In this document: piece after piece, positions 36,499 through 45,532 of the stretch
Layout of the letters: every line of letters starts with the position of its first letter
Position numbering within the stretch: the stretch's first letter is position 1
Assembly (NCBI RefSeq): GCF_030813695.1
Contig: NZ_JAUSVA010000002.1
Coordinates: 5,766,001-5,830,000, forward strand
From: Kitasatospora herbaricolor
GTDB lineage: Bacteria > Actinomycetota > Actinomycetes > Streptomycetales > Streptomycetaceae
Reading direction: 5' to 3'
Length of the DNA stretch: 64,000 bases
Made by a program: the position numbers and the translations under genes
Notes under the pieces: generated by a model
What the model saw: only the letters and a program-made list of their open reading frames with translations
Told to the model about the DNA's origin: nothing
The model's database searches: none

Positions 36499-37272
36499 GT
36501 GCCAGGCGTACGACGGGAGTCCGTCACTCCCGGACCGCCCTACGGCGGACTGCGGCTCGGGCTGCGCGCGGGCCCGGCCGGCTGGGTGCTCCGGCGGGTC
36601 CCCACGCCCCGGCGCACCCCCTTCACGCTGGCCTTCCTCGCCACCCTGGGCGCCACCACGGTCTTTTCCCGGCAGGCCGATCCGGAGCTGGTCCGCCACC
36701 TCCAGGAGCTGTCAAGCACGGACGGCCACAACCTGCTGCGGCACCCGCTGCAGTCCCTGCTGCTCAGCGGGTTCTGGGTGGCCGGGCCGGTCTGGATGCC
36801 CTACCTGTGGGCCTTCGCCTTCACCGTGGCCCCGCTGGAGCGCCGGGTCGGACCGGCCAGGGCCGCCGGGGTCTTCGCCGCCGGACACGTGCTGGCGACC
36901 CTGCTGTCGCAGGGCGTGGTGGCGACCGCCGTCCGGGCCGGGCGGCTCGGCCCCGACGCGCTGGACACGCTCGACATAGGCGTCAGCTACGGCGTACTGG
37001 CCAGCCTGGGGGCGCTCGCCGCGCTGCTCCCGCGGCCCGGGCGGCTGCTGGTGCTGGCCGGGGCCGGGCTGCTGGTCGCCGACCAGGTCGCCACCGACCA
37101 GGACCTCGTCACCGGAGTGGGCCACCCGGCCGCGCTGCTCCTCGGCGTGCTGCTCGGGTGCCGGCTGCGGCGCCGGACCCGGCCGCCCCGCCGGGCCCGC
37201 GGCCGGCACCCGGCCGGGGAGCGGTCGCGTACGGAGGCCTCGCGCGGCCGGGCCGTGCTCGACCGGGCGTAG
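36499..37272 (+). CDS. rhomboid-like membrane protein
   Basis: This 257-residue polytopic membrane protein has the rhomboid layout: GHNLLRHPLQSLLLSGFW (the HN-type L1/TM2 motif), about six membrane helices, a GVSYG motif in the position of the catalytic GxSG serine, and GVGHPAALLLG carrying the His of the dyad. The change of the last Gly context (S-Y-G instead of S-G) puts it in the rhomboid-like class whose proteolytic activity is unproven. The GTG at 36499 has GGGAGGTG upstream. It precedes lon by 309 bp on the same strand. Confidence 0.75.
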   Translation: MPGVRRESVTPGPPYGGLRLGLRAGPAGWVLRRVPTPRRTPFTLAFLATLGATTVFSRQADPELVRHLQELSSTDGHNLLRHPLQSLLLSGFWVAGPVWMPYLWAFAFTVAPLERRVGPARAAGVFAAGHVLATLLSQGVVATAVRAGRLGPDALDTLDIGVSYGVLASLGALAALLPRPGRLLVLAGAGLLVADQVATDQDLVTGVGHPAALLLGVLLGCRLRRRTRPPRRARGRHPAGERSRTEASRGRAVLDRA

Positions 37273-37539
37273 GCCCGTCGCCCGCCGCTCGGCTCCGTGC
37301 CTCCCGCTCGGCCTCCCTCCCGCTCGCCCTCCCGCCCGCTCGCCCTCCCGCTCGCCCTCCCCGTCCGCCCTCCCTCGCGCCGGCGCCACCGGTCCGGCCG
37401 GCCCTTCCGCGGGGCCGCCCTCGCGTCCCCGCGCCCGGCCCGGTTGCCCCGGCGGGCCGTTTGACGCGCCCCCGACCGGGACGTTCTCCCCTTTCGCTGC
37501 TGGCGAACAAGGGGCTGGGAACAACGGGCGCCCGCCAAA
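37273..37539. other. C-rich low-complexity spacer before lon
   Basis: Between the rhomboid-like gene and the lon operator lies a pyrimidine-biased tract with repeated CCCGCTCG-type units (about 37296-37370). It has no gene and no clear terminator. Confidence 0.6.
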
Positions 37540-37560
37540 CCTTAGTCAGGTCAGCTCAAC
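37540..37560 (+). promoter_or_regulatory. HAIR-like HspR operator upstream of lon
   Basis: CCTTAGT-N7-GCTCAAC at 37540-37560 matches the HspR inverted repeat CTTGAGT-N7-ACTCAAG at 10 of 14 positions with exact spacing, 21 bp before the lon start codon. lon is a known HspR target in S. lividans, so the position supports the match. Confidence 0.55.
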
Positions 37561-37581
37561 TTCACTGACTGGGGAGAGATC

Positions 37582-39975
37582 ATGGCATCGACGTCCACAC
37601 CGCTCACCCTGCCCGTCCTGCCGCTCGACGACGACGTCGTGCTGCCGGGCATGGTCGTCCCGCTGGACCTGTCGGACACCGAGGTGCGCGCCGCCGTCGA
37701 GGCCGCCAGGTCGGCGGCCGTCGGCACCCAGAAGCCCCAGGTCCTGCTGGTTCCGCGGGTGGACGGCTCGTACGCGGCGGCCGGCACCCTCGCCACCGTC
37801 GAGCAGGTCGGCCGGCTCGCCGACGGCGACCCGGCGGCGCTGGTCCGGGCCGTCCGCCGGGTCCGGATCGGCGTCGGCACCACCGGCCCCGGCGCCGCGC
37901 TCTGGGTGGAGACCACCCCGTTCCGCGAGTCCGCCGTGCAGACCCCGCTGACCGGCCGGGCCGCGGAGCTGGTCAAGGAGTACAAGGCGGTCTCCACCCA
38001 GTGGCTGCGCAAGCGCGGCGCCTGGCAGATCGTCGACCGGGTGGCCCAGATCGAGGGTGTCGGCGAGCTGGCCGACAACATCGGCTACGCGCCCTTCGCC
38101 ACCGCCGAGCAGAAGCTCAAGGTGCTGCTGGAGGCCGACCAGGTGGCCCGCCTGGAGTACGCGCTCACCCTGCTGCGCGAGCACCTCGCGGAGGAGGAGG
38201 TCAACGACACCATCCGCAAGGACGTCGAGGAGGGCGTCGCCAAGCAGCAGAAGGAGTTCCTGCTCCGGCGCCAGCTGGAGGCCGTCCGCAAGGAGCTGGC
38301 CGAGCTGAACGGCGACCCGGCCGACGAGGAGGGCGACTACCGCGCCCGGGTCGAGGCCGCCGACCTGCCGGAGAAGGTGCGCGAGGCGGCCCTCAAGGAG
38401 GTCGACAAGCTGGAGCGCGCCTCCGACCAGTCGCCCGAGGGCAGCTGGATCCGCACCTGGCTGGACACCGTGCTGGAGCTGCCCTGGAACGAGCGCTCCG
38501 AGGACGCGTACGACATCGCCGGGGCCCGCGCCGTCCTCGACGCCGACCACGCCGGGCTCGCCGACGTGAAGGACCGCATCGTCGAGTACCTGGCCGTCCG
38601 CAAGCGCCGGGCCGACCAGGGGCTCGGCCTGATCGGCGGCCGCCGAGGGGGCGCCGTGCTGGCGCTCACCGGCCCGCCCGGGGTCGGCAAGACCTCCCTG
38701 GGCGAGTCGGTGGCCCGCGCGATGGGCCGCTCCTTCGTCCGGGTCGCGCTCGGCGGCGTCCGGGACGAGGCGGAGATCCGCGGCCACCGCCGCACCTACG
38801 TCGGCGCGCTGCCCGGCCGGATCGTCCGGGCGATCAAGGAGGCCGGCTCGATGAACCCGGTCGTGCTGCTCGACGAGATCGACAAGGTCGGCTCCGACTA
38901 CCGGGGCGACCCGGCCGCCGCGCTGCTCGAAGTGCTCGACCCGGCGCAGAACCACACCTTCCGCGACCACTACCTGGAGGTCGAGCTCGACCTCTCCGAC
39001 GTGGTCTTCCTGGCCACCGCCAACGTGGTCGAGGCCATCCCCGAGGCCCTGCTCGACCGGATGGAGCTGGTGCGCCTGGACGGCTACACCGAGGACGAGA
39101 AGGTCGTCATCGCCCGGGACCACCTGCTCCCGCGCCAGCTGGAGAAGGCCGGCCTCACCGGCGAGGAGGCCTCGCTGACCGAGGAGGCCCTGCGGCTGCT
39201 CGCCGGGGAGTACACCCGGGAGGCCGGCGTGCGGAACCTGGAGCGCGCGATCGCCCGGGTGCTGCGCAAGGTGGCCGCGCAGAGCGAGCTCGGCGAGCGC
39301 GAGCTGCCGGTGGCGATCGGCGGCGACGACCTGCGGGCCCTGATCGGGCGCCCGCACCACACCCCGGAGGCGGCCCAGGAGCCGGCCGAGCGGCGGACCG
39401 CCGTCCCCGGGGTGGCGACCGGGCTCGCGGTCACCGGCGCGGGCGGCGACGTCCTCTACATCGAGGCCTCGCTCGCCGACGCCGAGACCGGCGGCACCGG
39501 CCTGACCCTCACCGGGCAGCTGGGCGACGTGATGAAGGAGTCGGCGCACATCGCGCTCTCCTACCTGCGCTCGCGCGGCGCCGAGCTGGAGCTGCCGGTC
39601 ACCTCGCTGCGCGACCGGGGGGTGCACCTGCACGTGCCGGCCGGGGCCGTGCCCAAGGACGGGCCGAGCGCGGGCATCACCATGACCACCGCCCTGGCCT
39701 CGCTGTTGTCCGGCCGCAAGGTCCGAGGCGACGTGGCGATGACCGGTGAGGTCTCGCTCACCGGCCGGGTGCTGCCGATCGGCGGGGTGAAGCAGAAGCT
39801 GCTCGCCGCCGACCGGGCCGGGGTCACCACGGTGATCATTCCCAAGCGCAACGAGCCGGACCTGGACGACGTCCCGGCCGACGTGCTGGAGCGGCTGACC
39901 GTCCACCCGGTGGCGGACGTCCGGGAGGTGCTGGCGCTGGCCCTGGAGCCGGCCGAGGTGCTGATCGCCGCCTGA
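37582..39975 (+). CDS. lon: ATP-dependent Lon protease
   Basis: This 797-residue Lon of the LonA class consists of an N-terminal substrate-binding domain (LPVLPLDDDVVLPGMVVPL start, to about 200), a coiled-coil region, the AAA+ module with Walker A GPPGVGKTS near residue 364 and Walker B VVLLDEIDK, and the peptidase domain with the catalytic dyad Ser696 (KDGPSAG) and Lys739 (GGVKQK). It degrades damaged and regulatory proteins in the cytoplasm. ATG 37582 follows GGGGAGAG at 6-bp spacing. The HAIR-like site upstream points to heat-shock control by HspR. Followed by a strong terminator. Confidence 0.96.
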   Translation: MASTSTPLTLPVLPLDDDVVLPGMVVPLDLSDTEVRAAVEAARSAAVGTQKPQVLLVPRVDGSYAAAGTLATVEQVGRLADGDPAALVRAVRRVRIGVGTTGPGAALWVETTPFRESAVQTPLTGRAAELVKEYKAVSTQWLRKRGAWQIVDRVAQIEGVGELADNIGYAPFATAEQKLKVLLEADQVARLEYALTLLREHLAEEEVNDTIRKDVEEGVAKQQKEFLLRRQLEAVRKELAELNGDPADEEGDYRARVEAADLPEKVREAALKEVDKLERASDQSPEGSWIRTWLDTVLELPWNERSEDAYDIAGARAVLDADHAGLADVKDRIVEYLAVRKRRADQGLGLIGGRRGGAVLALTGPPGVGKTSLGESVARAMGRSFVRVALGGVRDEAEIRGHRRTYVGALPGRIVRAIKEAGSMNPVVLLDEIDKVGSDYRGDPAAALLEVLDPAQNHTFRDHYLEVELDLSDVVFLATANVVEAIPEALLDRMELVRLDGYTEDEKVVIARDHLLPRQLEKAGLTGEEASLTEEALRLLAGEYTREAGVRNLERAIARVLRKVAAQSELGERELPVAIGGDDLRALIGRPHHTPEAAQEPAERRTAVPGVATGLAVTGAGGDVLYIEASLADAETGGTGLTLTGQLGDVMKESAHIALSYLRSRGAELELPVTSLRDRGVHLHVPAGAVPKDGPSAGITMTTALASLLSGRKVRGDVAMTGEVSLTGRVLPIGGVKQKLLAADRAGVTTVIIPKRNEPDLDDVPADVLERLTVHPVADVREVLALALEPAEVLIAA

Positions 39976-39995
39976 CGGGCGGGCCGGGTCCGGGT

Positions 39996-40028
39996 GCGCC
40001 CGACGGGACATGACGTCCCGTCGGGCGC
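39996..40028 (+). terminator. terminator of lon
   Basis: A 14-bp perfect inverted repeat (39996-40009 with 40015-40028) with a 5-nt loop, 21 bp after the lon stop. Confidence 0.85.
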
Positions 40029-40076
40029 GTCCGCGTACTGGGACGCCCTTGTGAGACGCCTCGTCAGTACTCCAGC

Positions 40077-40169
40077 ATGGGGCCCATGGATCGCCACGCC
40101 CACCTGAGCCGTCGACTCGACGTCGACCTTGCTCACGCGTGTTCCGCGATCTGTCGCCGCGCCGTCTGA
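40077..40169 (+). CDS. short Cys-containing leader-type peptide
   Basis: This 30-codon frame (27 codons from ATG 40086) ends ...HLSRRLDVDLAHACSAICRRAV. The pattern L-x-R-R-x-x-VDL-x-x-x-x-SAIC-R matches the streptomycete 'putative leader peptide' family that precedes sulfur-assimilation and transport operons and is thought to act in cysteine-responsive attenuation. ATG 40086 follows GGGGCCC. It lies 150 bp before a gene for a secreted protein on the same strand. It is below the size usually annotated. Whether it controls that gene is inference. Confidence 0.65.
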   Translation: MGPMDRHAHLSRRLDVDLAHACSAICRRAV

Positions 40170-40318
40170 CAGCGCGGTGACCCCGCCCGGCGTGCCCGGG
40201 TCCTTCCCTGTCCGAGGCTCCCCTGGTTCCGGGTGAGCGTCCGGGCGGCGTGCACCGCTGTCCTCCGCTCCCCGGGCGCGCCCCGGAGGGGCCCACCACG
40301 ACCCAGGACGGGACACCC

Positions 40319-41764
40319 ATGCGCCTCGCGCCTCCCCTTCGCGCCGCCGTGCTCTCCGCCGCCGCGCTGCTGCTCGCCCTCGGCGGGACCACGCCCGCCA
40401 CGGCGGCCGGCACCTTCGGCCCGCTGCCCCCGCACAACCCCTACGCCGGCCCGCCCGGCACCGCCACCATGCACGGCGACACCGGCTCCTCCGACGCCAC
40501 CCCGCTGCCCGGCCCGAAGGCCGGCCCGCTCTCCTCCGACCGGATCGCCCTGCAGTCCGCCTGCCCCACCGTCCTGGTCGGCTCCGACGGGTTCCCCGTC
40601 GCCCTCTGCACCACGATCTTCGGGCTCACCCCGACCGTCCACCTGCTCGACCCGGCCGACGGCGGCTCGCTCGCCGAACTGCCGCTCGCCAAGGGCTCCC
40701 TGCTGGGCGGGGTCTACGCCTACCTGGACAACCTCGACCGGCTGGTCGCCGTCGACGGCAACGGGGACCTGCTGCGGATCGCCCACCGCCGTGACGCCGC
40801 CGGCGACTGGGAGCTGTACGTCGACAGCCGTCTCCCGCTGGGCGCCGCCGTACCGGCCGGGGACGCCGTCACCGGGGTCTCGCCCGACTGGCAGGGCCGG
40901 GTCTGGTTCGCCACCGGCGGGGGAGTGGTCGGCACCGCCGACGACCGGACCGGCACCGTCCGGACCCTGGCGCTCCCGGCCGGCGAGAAGGTCGCCAACA
41001 GCATCTCCACCGCCCCCCAGGGCACCGCCGTCTCCACCACGCACGCCACCTACCTGCTGACCGCCGGGGCCGACGGAACTCCCGTGATCACCTGGCGCCG
41101 TGCCTACGACCGCGGCCCGGGACGCAAGCCCGGCCAGCTCAGCTGGGGCACCGGGTCGACCCCCACCTTCTTCGGCCCGCGCACCGGCACCGAATACGTC
41201 ACCATCGTCGACAACGCCGCGCCGACCGTGAACCTGCTGGTCCACCGCACCGACACCGGCGCCCAGGTCTGCTCGGTGCCGGTGCTCAGGGCCGGCGGCA
41301 GCGGCAGCGAGAACTCCCCGGTCGCGGTCGGCAACGCCGTCTTCGTCGCCAGCACCTACGGCTACCCGTACCCCAAGCTGCCGGAGGACGCCGGCCCCGG
41401 CGTGCCCGCCTCCGACACGTTCCGCGGCGGCCTCAGCCGGGTCGACGTCCGGGCGGACGGCTCGGGCTGCGACCTGGTCTGGGACACCAGGGTGCGCTCC
41501 GCCGCGGTGCCCCGGCTGTCCACCGCCGACGGGCTGATCCACACCGTGCTGCGCAACCCGGTGATCCCCGGCACCGACGCGACCTCGGTGCTCGACCCCT
41601 ACTACTACGCCGAGGTCGACCCGGCGACCGGCGCGGTGGTGCGCACCAGGTACACCGGCGCCGGCTTCGTCTTCGACACCCTGCAGATGGTCGGCTCGAT
41701 CGCGCCCGGCGGGGTCGTCTACCAGGGCACCACCACCGGCGTGCTCCGGATCACCGGGGAGTGA
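40319..41764 (+). CDS. secreted protein, probable beta-propeller
   Basis: This 481-residue protein has a Sec signal peptide (MRLAPPLRAAVLSAAALLLA, cleavage near ATAA-GTF at residue 29). The mature part is rich in strands with recurring Gly-Asp turns (VAVDGNGDLLRI, GRVWFATGGGVVG, YVTIVDNAAP), consistent with a beta-propeller of the PQQ/NHL kind. Three Cys pairs may form disulfides. No catalytic motif recognised. ATG 40319 has only a weak SD (AGGACGGG). It lies downstream of a leader-type peptide gene and upstream of a GtrA gene. Confidence 0.75.
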   Translation: MRLAPPLRAAVLSAAALLLALGGTTPATAAGTFGPLPPHNPYAGPPGTATMHGDTGSSDATPLPGPKAGPLSSDRIALQSACPTVLVGSDGFPVALCTTIFGLTPTVHLLDPADGGSLAELPLAKGSLLGGVYAYLDNLDRLVAVDGNGDLLRIAHRRDAAGDWELYVDSRLPLGAAVPAGDAVTGVSPDWQGRVWFATGGGVVGTADDRTGTVRTLALPAGEKVANSISTAPQGTAVSTTHATYLLTAGADGTPVITWRRAYDRGPGRKPGQLSWGTGSTPTFFGPRTGTEYVTIVDNAAPTVNLLVHRTDTGAQVCSVPVLRAGGSGSENSPVAVGNAVFVASTYGYPYPKLPEDAGPGVPASDTFRGGLSRVDVRADGSGCDLVWDTRVRSAAVPRLSTADGLIHTVLRNPVIPGTDATSVLDPYYYAEVDPATGAVVRTRYTGAGFVFDTLQMVGSIAPGGVVYQGTTTGVLRITGE

Positions 41765-41879
41765 ACACCGGCCCGGGCCCGGGCGGACGGGAGCGGACCG
41801 GGGGCGCCCGGCCCCGGCCGTGAGCCGGGCCGGGCTCTCGGATGTCGGCCCGGGCCGGGCACCGTGGGACACTGCGAGG

Positions 41880-42407
41880 ATGCCGTCCCCCACCCAGCGC
41901 GCCCTGGCCCGAGTCCCGGCCCGGCTCCGCCCGGTCCTGGTGAAGCACCGGAAGCTGGTGAAGTTCCTCCTGGTCGGGAGCACCTGCTTCGTCCTGACCG
42001 TGGTGGTGAACCTCTCGCTGAAGCTCACCGTGCTCCAGCACAAGCCGGTCGTGGCGCTCACCGTCGCCACCGTGATCGCCACCGCCGTCTCCTACGTGCT
42101 GAACCGGCAGTGGTCCTTCCGGGCGAACGGCAAGCAGCGTGAGGCCGTCCTGTTCTTCGTCGTCAGCGCGGTGGCCGTGCTGGTCAACGACGTGCCGCTG
42201 ATCGTCTCCCGCTACGTGCTCGACCTGCGCAGGCCGGACGTCAGCGCCTTCACCCAGGAGGCGGCGGACTTCCTCAGCGGCATGGTGGTCGGCACCCTGC
42301 TGGCCATGGTGTTCCGCTACTGGGCGATGCAGCGCTGGGTCTTCGTGAACCTGGCCGAAACCCCGGCGGCCCCGCAGGAGCGGCCGGCGCGGGTCCCGCA
42401 GGCCTGA
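41880..42407 (+). CDS. GtrA-family membrane protein
   Basis: This 175-residue protein has four membrane segments (about 28-50, 59-77, 88-106 and 132-152). The GtrA signature includes KFLLVGSTCFVLTVVVN at the first helix and SYVLNRQWSF after the second. GtrA proteins are implicated in flipping polyprenyl-phosphate-linked sugars across the membrane for cell-surface glycosylation. ATG 41880 is the start. It is followed by a ROK gene after 14 bp, so the two are probably co-transcribed. Confidence 0.87.
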   Translation: MPSPTQRALARVPARLRPVLVKHRKLVKFLLVGSTCFVLTVVVNLSLKLTVLQHKPVVALTVATVIATAVSYVLNRQWSFRANGKQREAVLFFVVSAVAVLVNDVPLIVSRYVLDLRRPDVSAFTQEAADFLSGMVVGTLLAMVFRYWAMQRWVFVNLAETPAAPQERPARVPQA

Positions 42408-42421
42408 AAGGGGCGACAACG

Positions 42422-43654
42422 ATGCGCGAGACGGACCCCAGACAGGCCGGGCCGGCCAGCCAGCAGGGCATGCGCCGGGCCAACCTGGCCCTCGTCCTCG
42501 GACAGATCGCCGAGGGCCCGCGCTCCCGGGCCGAGGTCGCCGCGGCCACCGGGCTCACCCGGGCCGCGGTCTCCTCGCTGGCCGAGGAGCTGCTCGCCGC
42601 CGGGCTGCTCACCGAGGCCGGTCCCGCCACGCCCAGCGGCAAGGTCGGCCGTCCCGGCACCGCCCTGGGCCTGGCCCCGGACGGCCCCGGCGGCCTCGGG
42701 GCCGAGATCGGCGTCCAGCACCTGGCCGCCTGCGTGGTGGACCTGCGCGGCGAGGTCCGCAGCTGGCACCGGATGGAGATCCGCAACCAGGGACGGCAGC
42801 CCGCCGCGGTCTTCGCCGACCTCGCCGAACTGCTCCGCCGCGCGGCCGAGGAGTCCGGGCTGCGGCCCGCCGGGCTCACCCTCGCCGTGCCCGGGCTGGT
42901 CGGCGCGGCCGAGGGGATGGTCGAGCGGGCGCCCAACCTCGGCTGGGCCGGCCTGCCGGCCGCCGCCGAACTACGGCTCGCCCTGCGCGCCTGCGGCGCG
43001 GCCGAGCTGTCCGCCCTGCCGATCGAGGTCGACAACGAGGCCAACCTGGGCGGGCTGGCGGAACTCTGGCTCGGCGGGCGGCCCGGCGACTTCGTCCACC
43101 TGTCGGCCGAGGCCGGCATCGGCTCCGCGCTCGTGGTCGGCGGGCGGCTGCTGCGCGGGGCGCGTGGCTTCGCCGGCGAGCTGGGCCACATCCCCGTGCG
43201 CCCGGACGGTCCGCCGTGCGCCTGCGGCGCGCGCGGCTGCCTGGAGCAGTACGCGGGCGAGGCGGCGGTACTGCGGGCGGCCGGCCTGGCCGACGTCCGG
43301 GGCGACTGGGTCGCGCTGCTCGCCGGCCGGGCCGCCGGCGGGGACGAGACCGTGCTGGCGGCGCTGGCCGGCGCCGGCGCCGCGCTCGGCATCGCGGCCA
43401 CCGGCGCGGTGAACCTGCTGGACCCGGCGGAGCTGGTGCTCGGCGGCGGCTACACCGAGCTGGCGCCCTGGCTGCTCCCCGCGATGCGGGCCGAGCTGGC
43501 GGCCCGGGTGACCGTGCGTCCCTGGTCGGACGACTGGCTGACGGTCTCCGCGCTCGGCCGCCGGGGCCCGCTGCTGGGCGCGGCGGTCGGCGTCGTCCGG
43601 GCGATCGTCGCGGACCCGGGGCGTTTCGCCGGCCGGGGGAGCGACGCCGTCTGA
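42422..43654 (+). CDS. ROK-family transcriptional regulator
   Basis: This 410-residue regulator has an N-terminal winged helix-turn-helix (RSRAEVAAATGLTRAAVSSL near residues 35-54) and a ROK sugar-kinase-like domain with the zinc motif CACGARGCLEQY near residues 267-278 and ELGHIPV. It is likely a sugar-responsive repressor. The kinase Asp region reads LGAEIGVQHLAAC rather than the DxGxT phosphate loop, so it is probably not a sugar kinase. ATG 42422 follows AAAGGGG. It forms a short operon with the GtrA gene; a GC-rich hairpin (43661-43690) ends the unit. Confidence 0.88.
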   Translation: MRETDPRQAGPASQQGMRRANLALVLGQIAEGPRSRAEVAAATGLTRAAVSSLAEELLAAGLLTEAGPATPSGKVGRPGTALGLAPDGPGGLGAEIGVQHLAACVVDLRGEVRSWHRMEIRNQGRQPAAVFADLAELLRRAAEESGLRPAGLTLAVPGLVGAAEGMVERAPNLGWAGLPAAAELRLALRACGAAELSALPIEVDNEANLGGLAELWLGGRPGDFVHLSAEAGIGSALVVGGRLLRGARGFAGELGHIPVRPDGPPCACGARGCLEQYAGEAAVLRAAGLADVRGDWVALLAGRAAGGDETVLAALAGAGAALGIAATGAVNLLDPAELVLGGGYTELAPWLLPAMRAELAARVTVRPWSDDWLTVSALGRRGPLLGAAVGVVRAIVADPGRFAGRGSDAV

Positions 43655-43660
43655 ACCGGC

Positions 43661-43690
43661 GGGCCGCCCCGCCCGTCGTCGGGGCGGCCC
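43661..43690. terminator. terminator between convergent ROK and DUF3533 genes
   Basis: An 11-bp stem (43661-43671 with 43680-43690) with an 8-nt loop lies between stops at 43654 and 43705. Confidence 0.75.
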
Positions 43691-43704
43691 GGGCGGTCGA
43701 CGCG

Positions 43705-44760
43705 TCAGCGCGGGGCCGGCTCCTGGACGCGGCCCGGCGGCGCCTCCTCCTGGCGCCCCGGCCGGAAGGACACCGCGAGCAGGGTGACGGCGACGCCGAC
43801 CACCGCCCAGGCCACCAGCACCATCAGCGGTACGGCGATCCCGGTCGCGTCGAAGTAGGCGATCGAGCGGGCCACGTCGGTGCCCGCGCCGTTCGGGATC
43901 CAGGCGCCGATCGCCCGCCAGAAGGCCGGCATCAGCGGCGGCGGGAAGACCCCGCCCGCACTGGGGTTGCCGAGCACCACGAAGACCAGCACCGCCAGCC
44001 CGATGCCGACGATGCCGAACAGGCACTGCAGGGCCATGGTGAACGCGCCGACCGCGAACACCACCAGGCTGCCCAGCCCCAGCAGTCCCCAGGTGGAGCC
44101 GGGCAGCGCGTCCAGCACCGGGCCGACGATCAGTGCGCCGCCGATGCCGGCCGCGACCGAGTAGAGCGCCAGGGTGCCCAGCCGGATCACCGCGCGGCCG
44201 GTGCTGGCGGGCCGGGAGCCGGCACTGATGCCGAGGATCGAGGCGACCAGGTAGCCGCCGACGCACCAGCCGATCACCAGGTAGAAGGAGGACAGGCCCT
44301 CGGCGTCCCCCGGCGCGAGCGGCACCACGTCCTGGACGACGACCGTGCGGCCCTGGCCCTTCGCGATGCCGGTGGCGATCTCCTCGGCCGCCCGGGCGGC
44401 GGCCGGGCCGCGGGCGTCGGCGACCAGCAGGGTGTCCTGGGTGCCCGCCGGGTCGAAGACCAGGGCCGCGTAGATCTTCTGGTCCTTGATCAGGGCGGTC
44501 GCCTCGGCGGGGTCGGCCACCGTCCCCGCCTTCACCGCGTCGTCCGGCACCGCCTCCAGGGCGGCGACCAGCTTCGGCTGCACCTGGGGCGGGGCGACCA
44601 CCGAGATCGAGAGCTGATGCGGGCTCGGGTGATGCAGGGCGCCGACGTACGACACGATGAAGCCCAGCTGGAGCAGGAGGACGGCGATCACCAGCAGTGC
44701 TGCGCGAGGGGTCACCGCGTCCTTGAACTCCGCGACGAACCCCTGCCCGGAGGCGGCCAT
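43705..44760 (-). CDS. DUF3533/YhgE-Pip-like membrane protein
   Basis: This 351-residue protein has one N-terminal membrane segment (about 20-42), an extracytoplasmic domain (about 43-165) and five C-terminal membrane helices, the layout of ABC-2-type permease and YhgE/Pip phage-receptor-like proteins (DUF3533). The ATG at 44760 is chosen over that at 44766 because GAGGAG then lies at correct spacing. It may be an export component. It is divergent from a MarR gene, 99 bp apart, with a palindrome between, so MarR probably represses it. Confidence 0.8.
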   Translation of the reverse strand: MAASGQGFVAEFKDAVTPRAALLVIAVLLLQLGFIVSYVGALHHPSPHQLSISVVAPPQVQPKLVAALEAVPDDAVKAGTVADPAEATALIKDQKIYAALVFDPAGTQDTLLVADARGPAAARAAEEIATGIAKGQGRTVVVQDVVPLAPGDAEGLSSFYLVIGWCVGGYLVASILGISAGSRPASTGRAVIRLGTLALYSVAAGIGGALIVGPVLDALPGSTWGLLGLGSLVVFAVGAFTMALQCLFGIVGIGLAVLVFVVLGNPSAGGVFPPPLMPAFWRAIGAWIPNGAGTDVARSIAYFDATGIAVPLMVLVAWAVVGVAVTLLAVSFRPGRQEEAPPGRVQEPAPR

Positions 44761-44790
44761 CGACATCTCCTCACTTTTAGGTACCAATCG

Positions 44791-44803
44791 GATACTTCGT
44801 ATC
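44791..44803. promoter_or_regulatory. candidate MarR operator
   Basis: GATAC-ttc-GTATC is a perfect 5-bp inverted repeat in the 99-bp gap between the divergent DUF3533 and MarR genes, in an AT-rich stretch that likely holds both promoters. Confidence 0.55.
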
Positions 44804-44859
44804 ATCAACCACTTGCCTGCCCGCCAATCCCGCGCCGATGCCTGCGGGATACTGGCCCG

Positions 44860-45309
44860 GTGAGTGACGAGCAGGCTCTGCTGGCGGTGGAGCGGGAGAT
44901 TGCGCTGCTGTTCCGGCGGGGCCGGGCCAAGGTGGCGGAGCTGTCCCGTCAGGTGCACCCGGAGCTGGAGGGCATGGCGTACAGCATGCTCGGCTTCGTG
45001 GAGCAGGCCGGCCGGGTGCGGCTGACCGACATCGGTGCGCACTTCTCGGTCGGCAAGGCCACCGTCAGCCGCCAGATCAAGGCACTGGAGGAGATCGGCC
45101 TGGTCGCCCGGGAGGCCGACCCGCTGGACCGCCGGGCGTCGCTGGTGTCGCTCACCGCGGACGGCGCCGAGCGCTACCTGAGGGTCCGCGACTCCCGGAC
45201 GGGACGGTTCCGCGAACTGCTGGCGACCTGGCCGCAGGACGACGTGCTGCGCTTCGCCGACCTGCTGGAGCGGTTCAACGAGCTGACCGGCGAGTCGCTG
45301 GAGGACTGA
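44860..45309 (+). CDS. MarR-family transcriptional regulator
   Basis: This 149-residue winged-helix regulator has a DNA-binding segment RLTDIGAHFSVGKATVSRQI near residues 51-70 and the wing DPLDRRASLVSLTADG near 85-100, as in MarR/SlyA proteins that respond to phenolic or antibiotic ligands. The start is GTG 44860. It lies between the divergent DUF3533 gene and a downstream DHA2 exporter, both typical MarR targets. Confidence 0.92.
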   Translation: MSDEQALLAVEREIALLFRRGRAKVAELSRQVHPELEGMAYSMLGFVEQAGRVRLTDIGAHFSVGKATVSRQIKALEEIGLVAREADPLDRRASLVSLTADGAERYLRVRDSRTGRFRELLATWPQDDVLRFADLLERFNELTGESLED

Positions 45310-45472
45310 CCCGGCGCCACCTCCGGGCCCGGTCGGGGCCCGGCCCGCGGCGACCGGCGATGTTCCGGCACGGGTGCCGTGCCGCTCCGTCGCGGCTCAG
45401 CCGGGGACGAACCATCGGTGCGGGCCATGGCCGCCGAGGATTTTACTTAGGCTTGAATAAAGTTGCCCGAGT

Positions 45473-45493
45473 CAACCATCCACCCTATGGTTG
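45473..45493 (+). promoter_or_regulatory. inverted repeat upstream of the MFS exporter
   Basis: CAACCAT-n7-ATGGTTG is a perfect 7-bp inverted repeat 40-60 bp before the exporter start. It differs from the palindrome near the MarR start, so a different regulator is possible. Confidence 0.55.
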
Positions 45494-45532
45494 CTCAAGG
45501 CAACGAATTCGCGTCAAAGCCGAAGGACCCCG

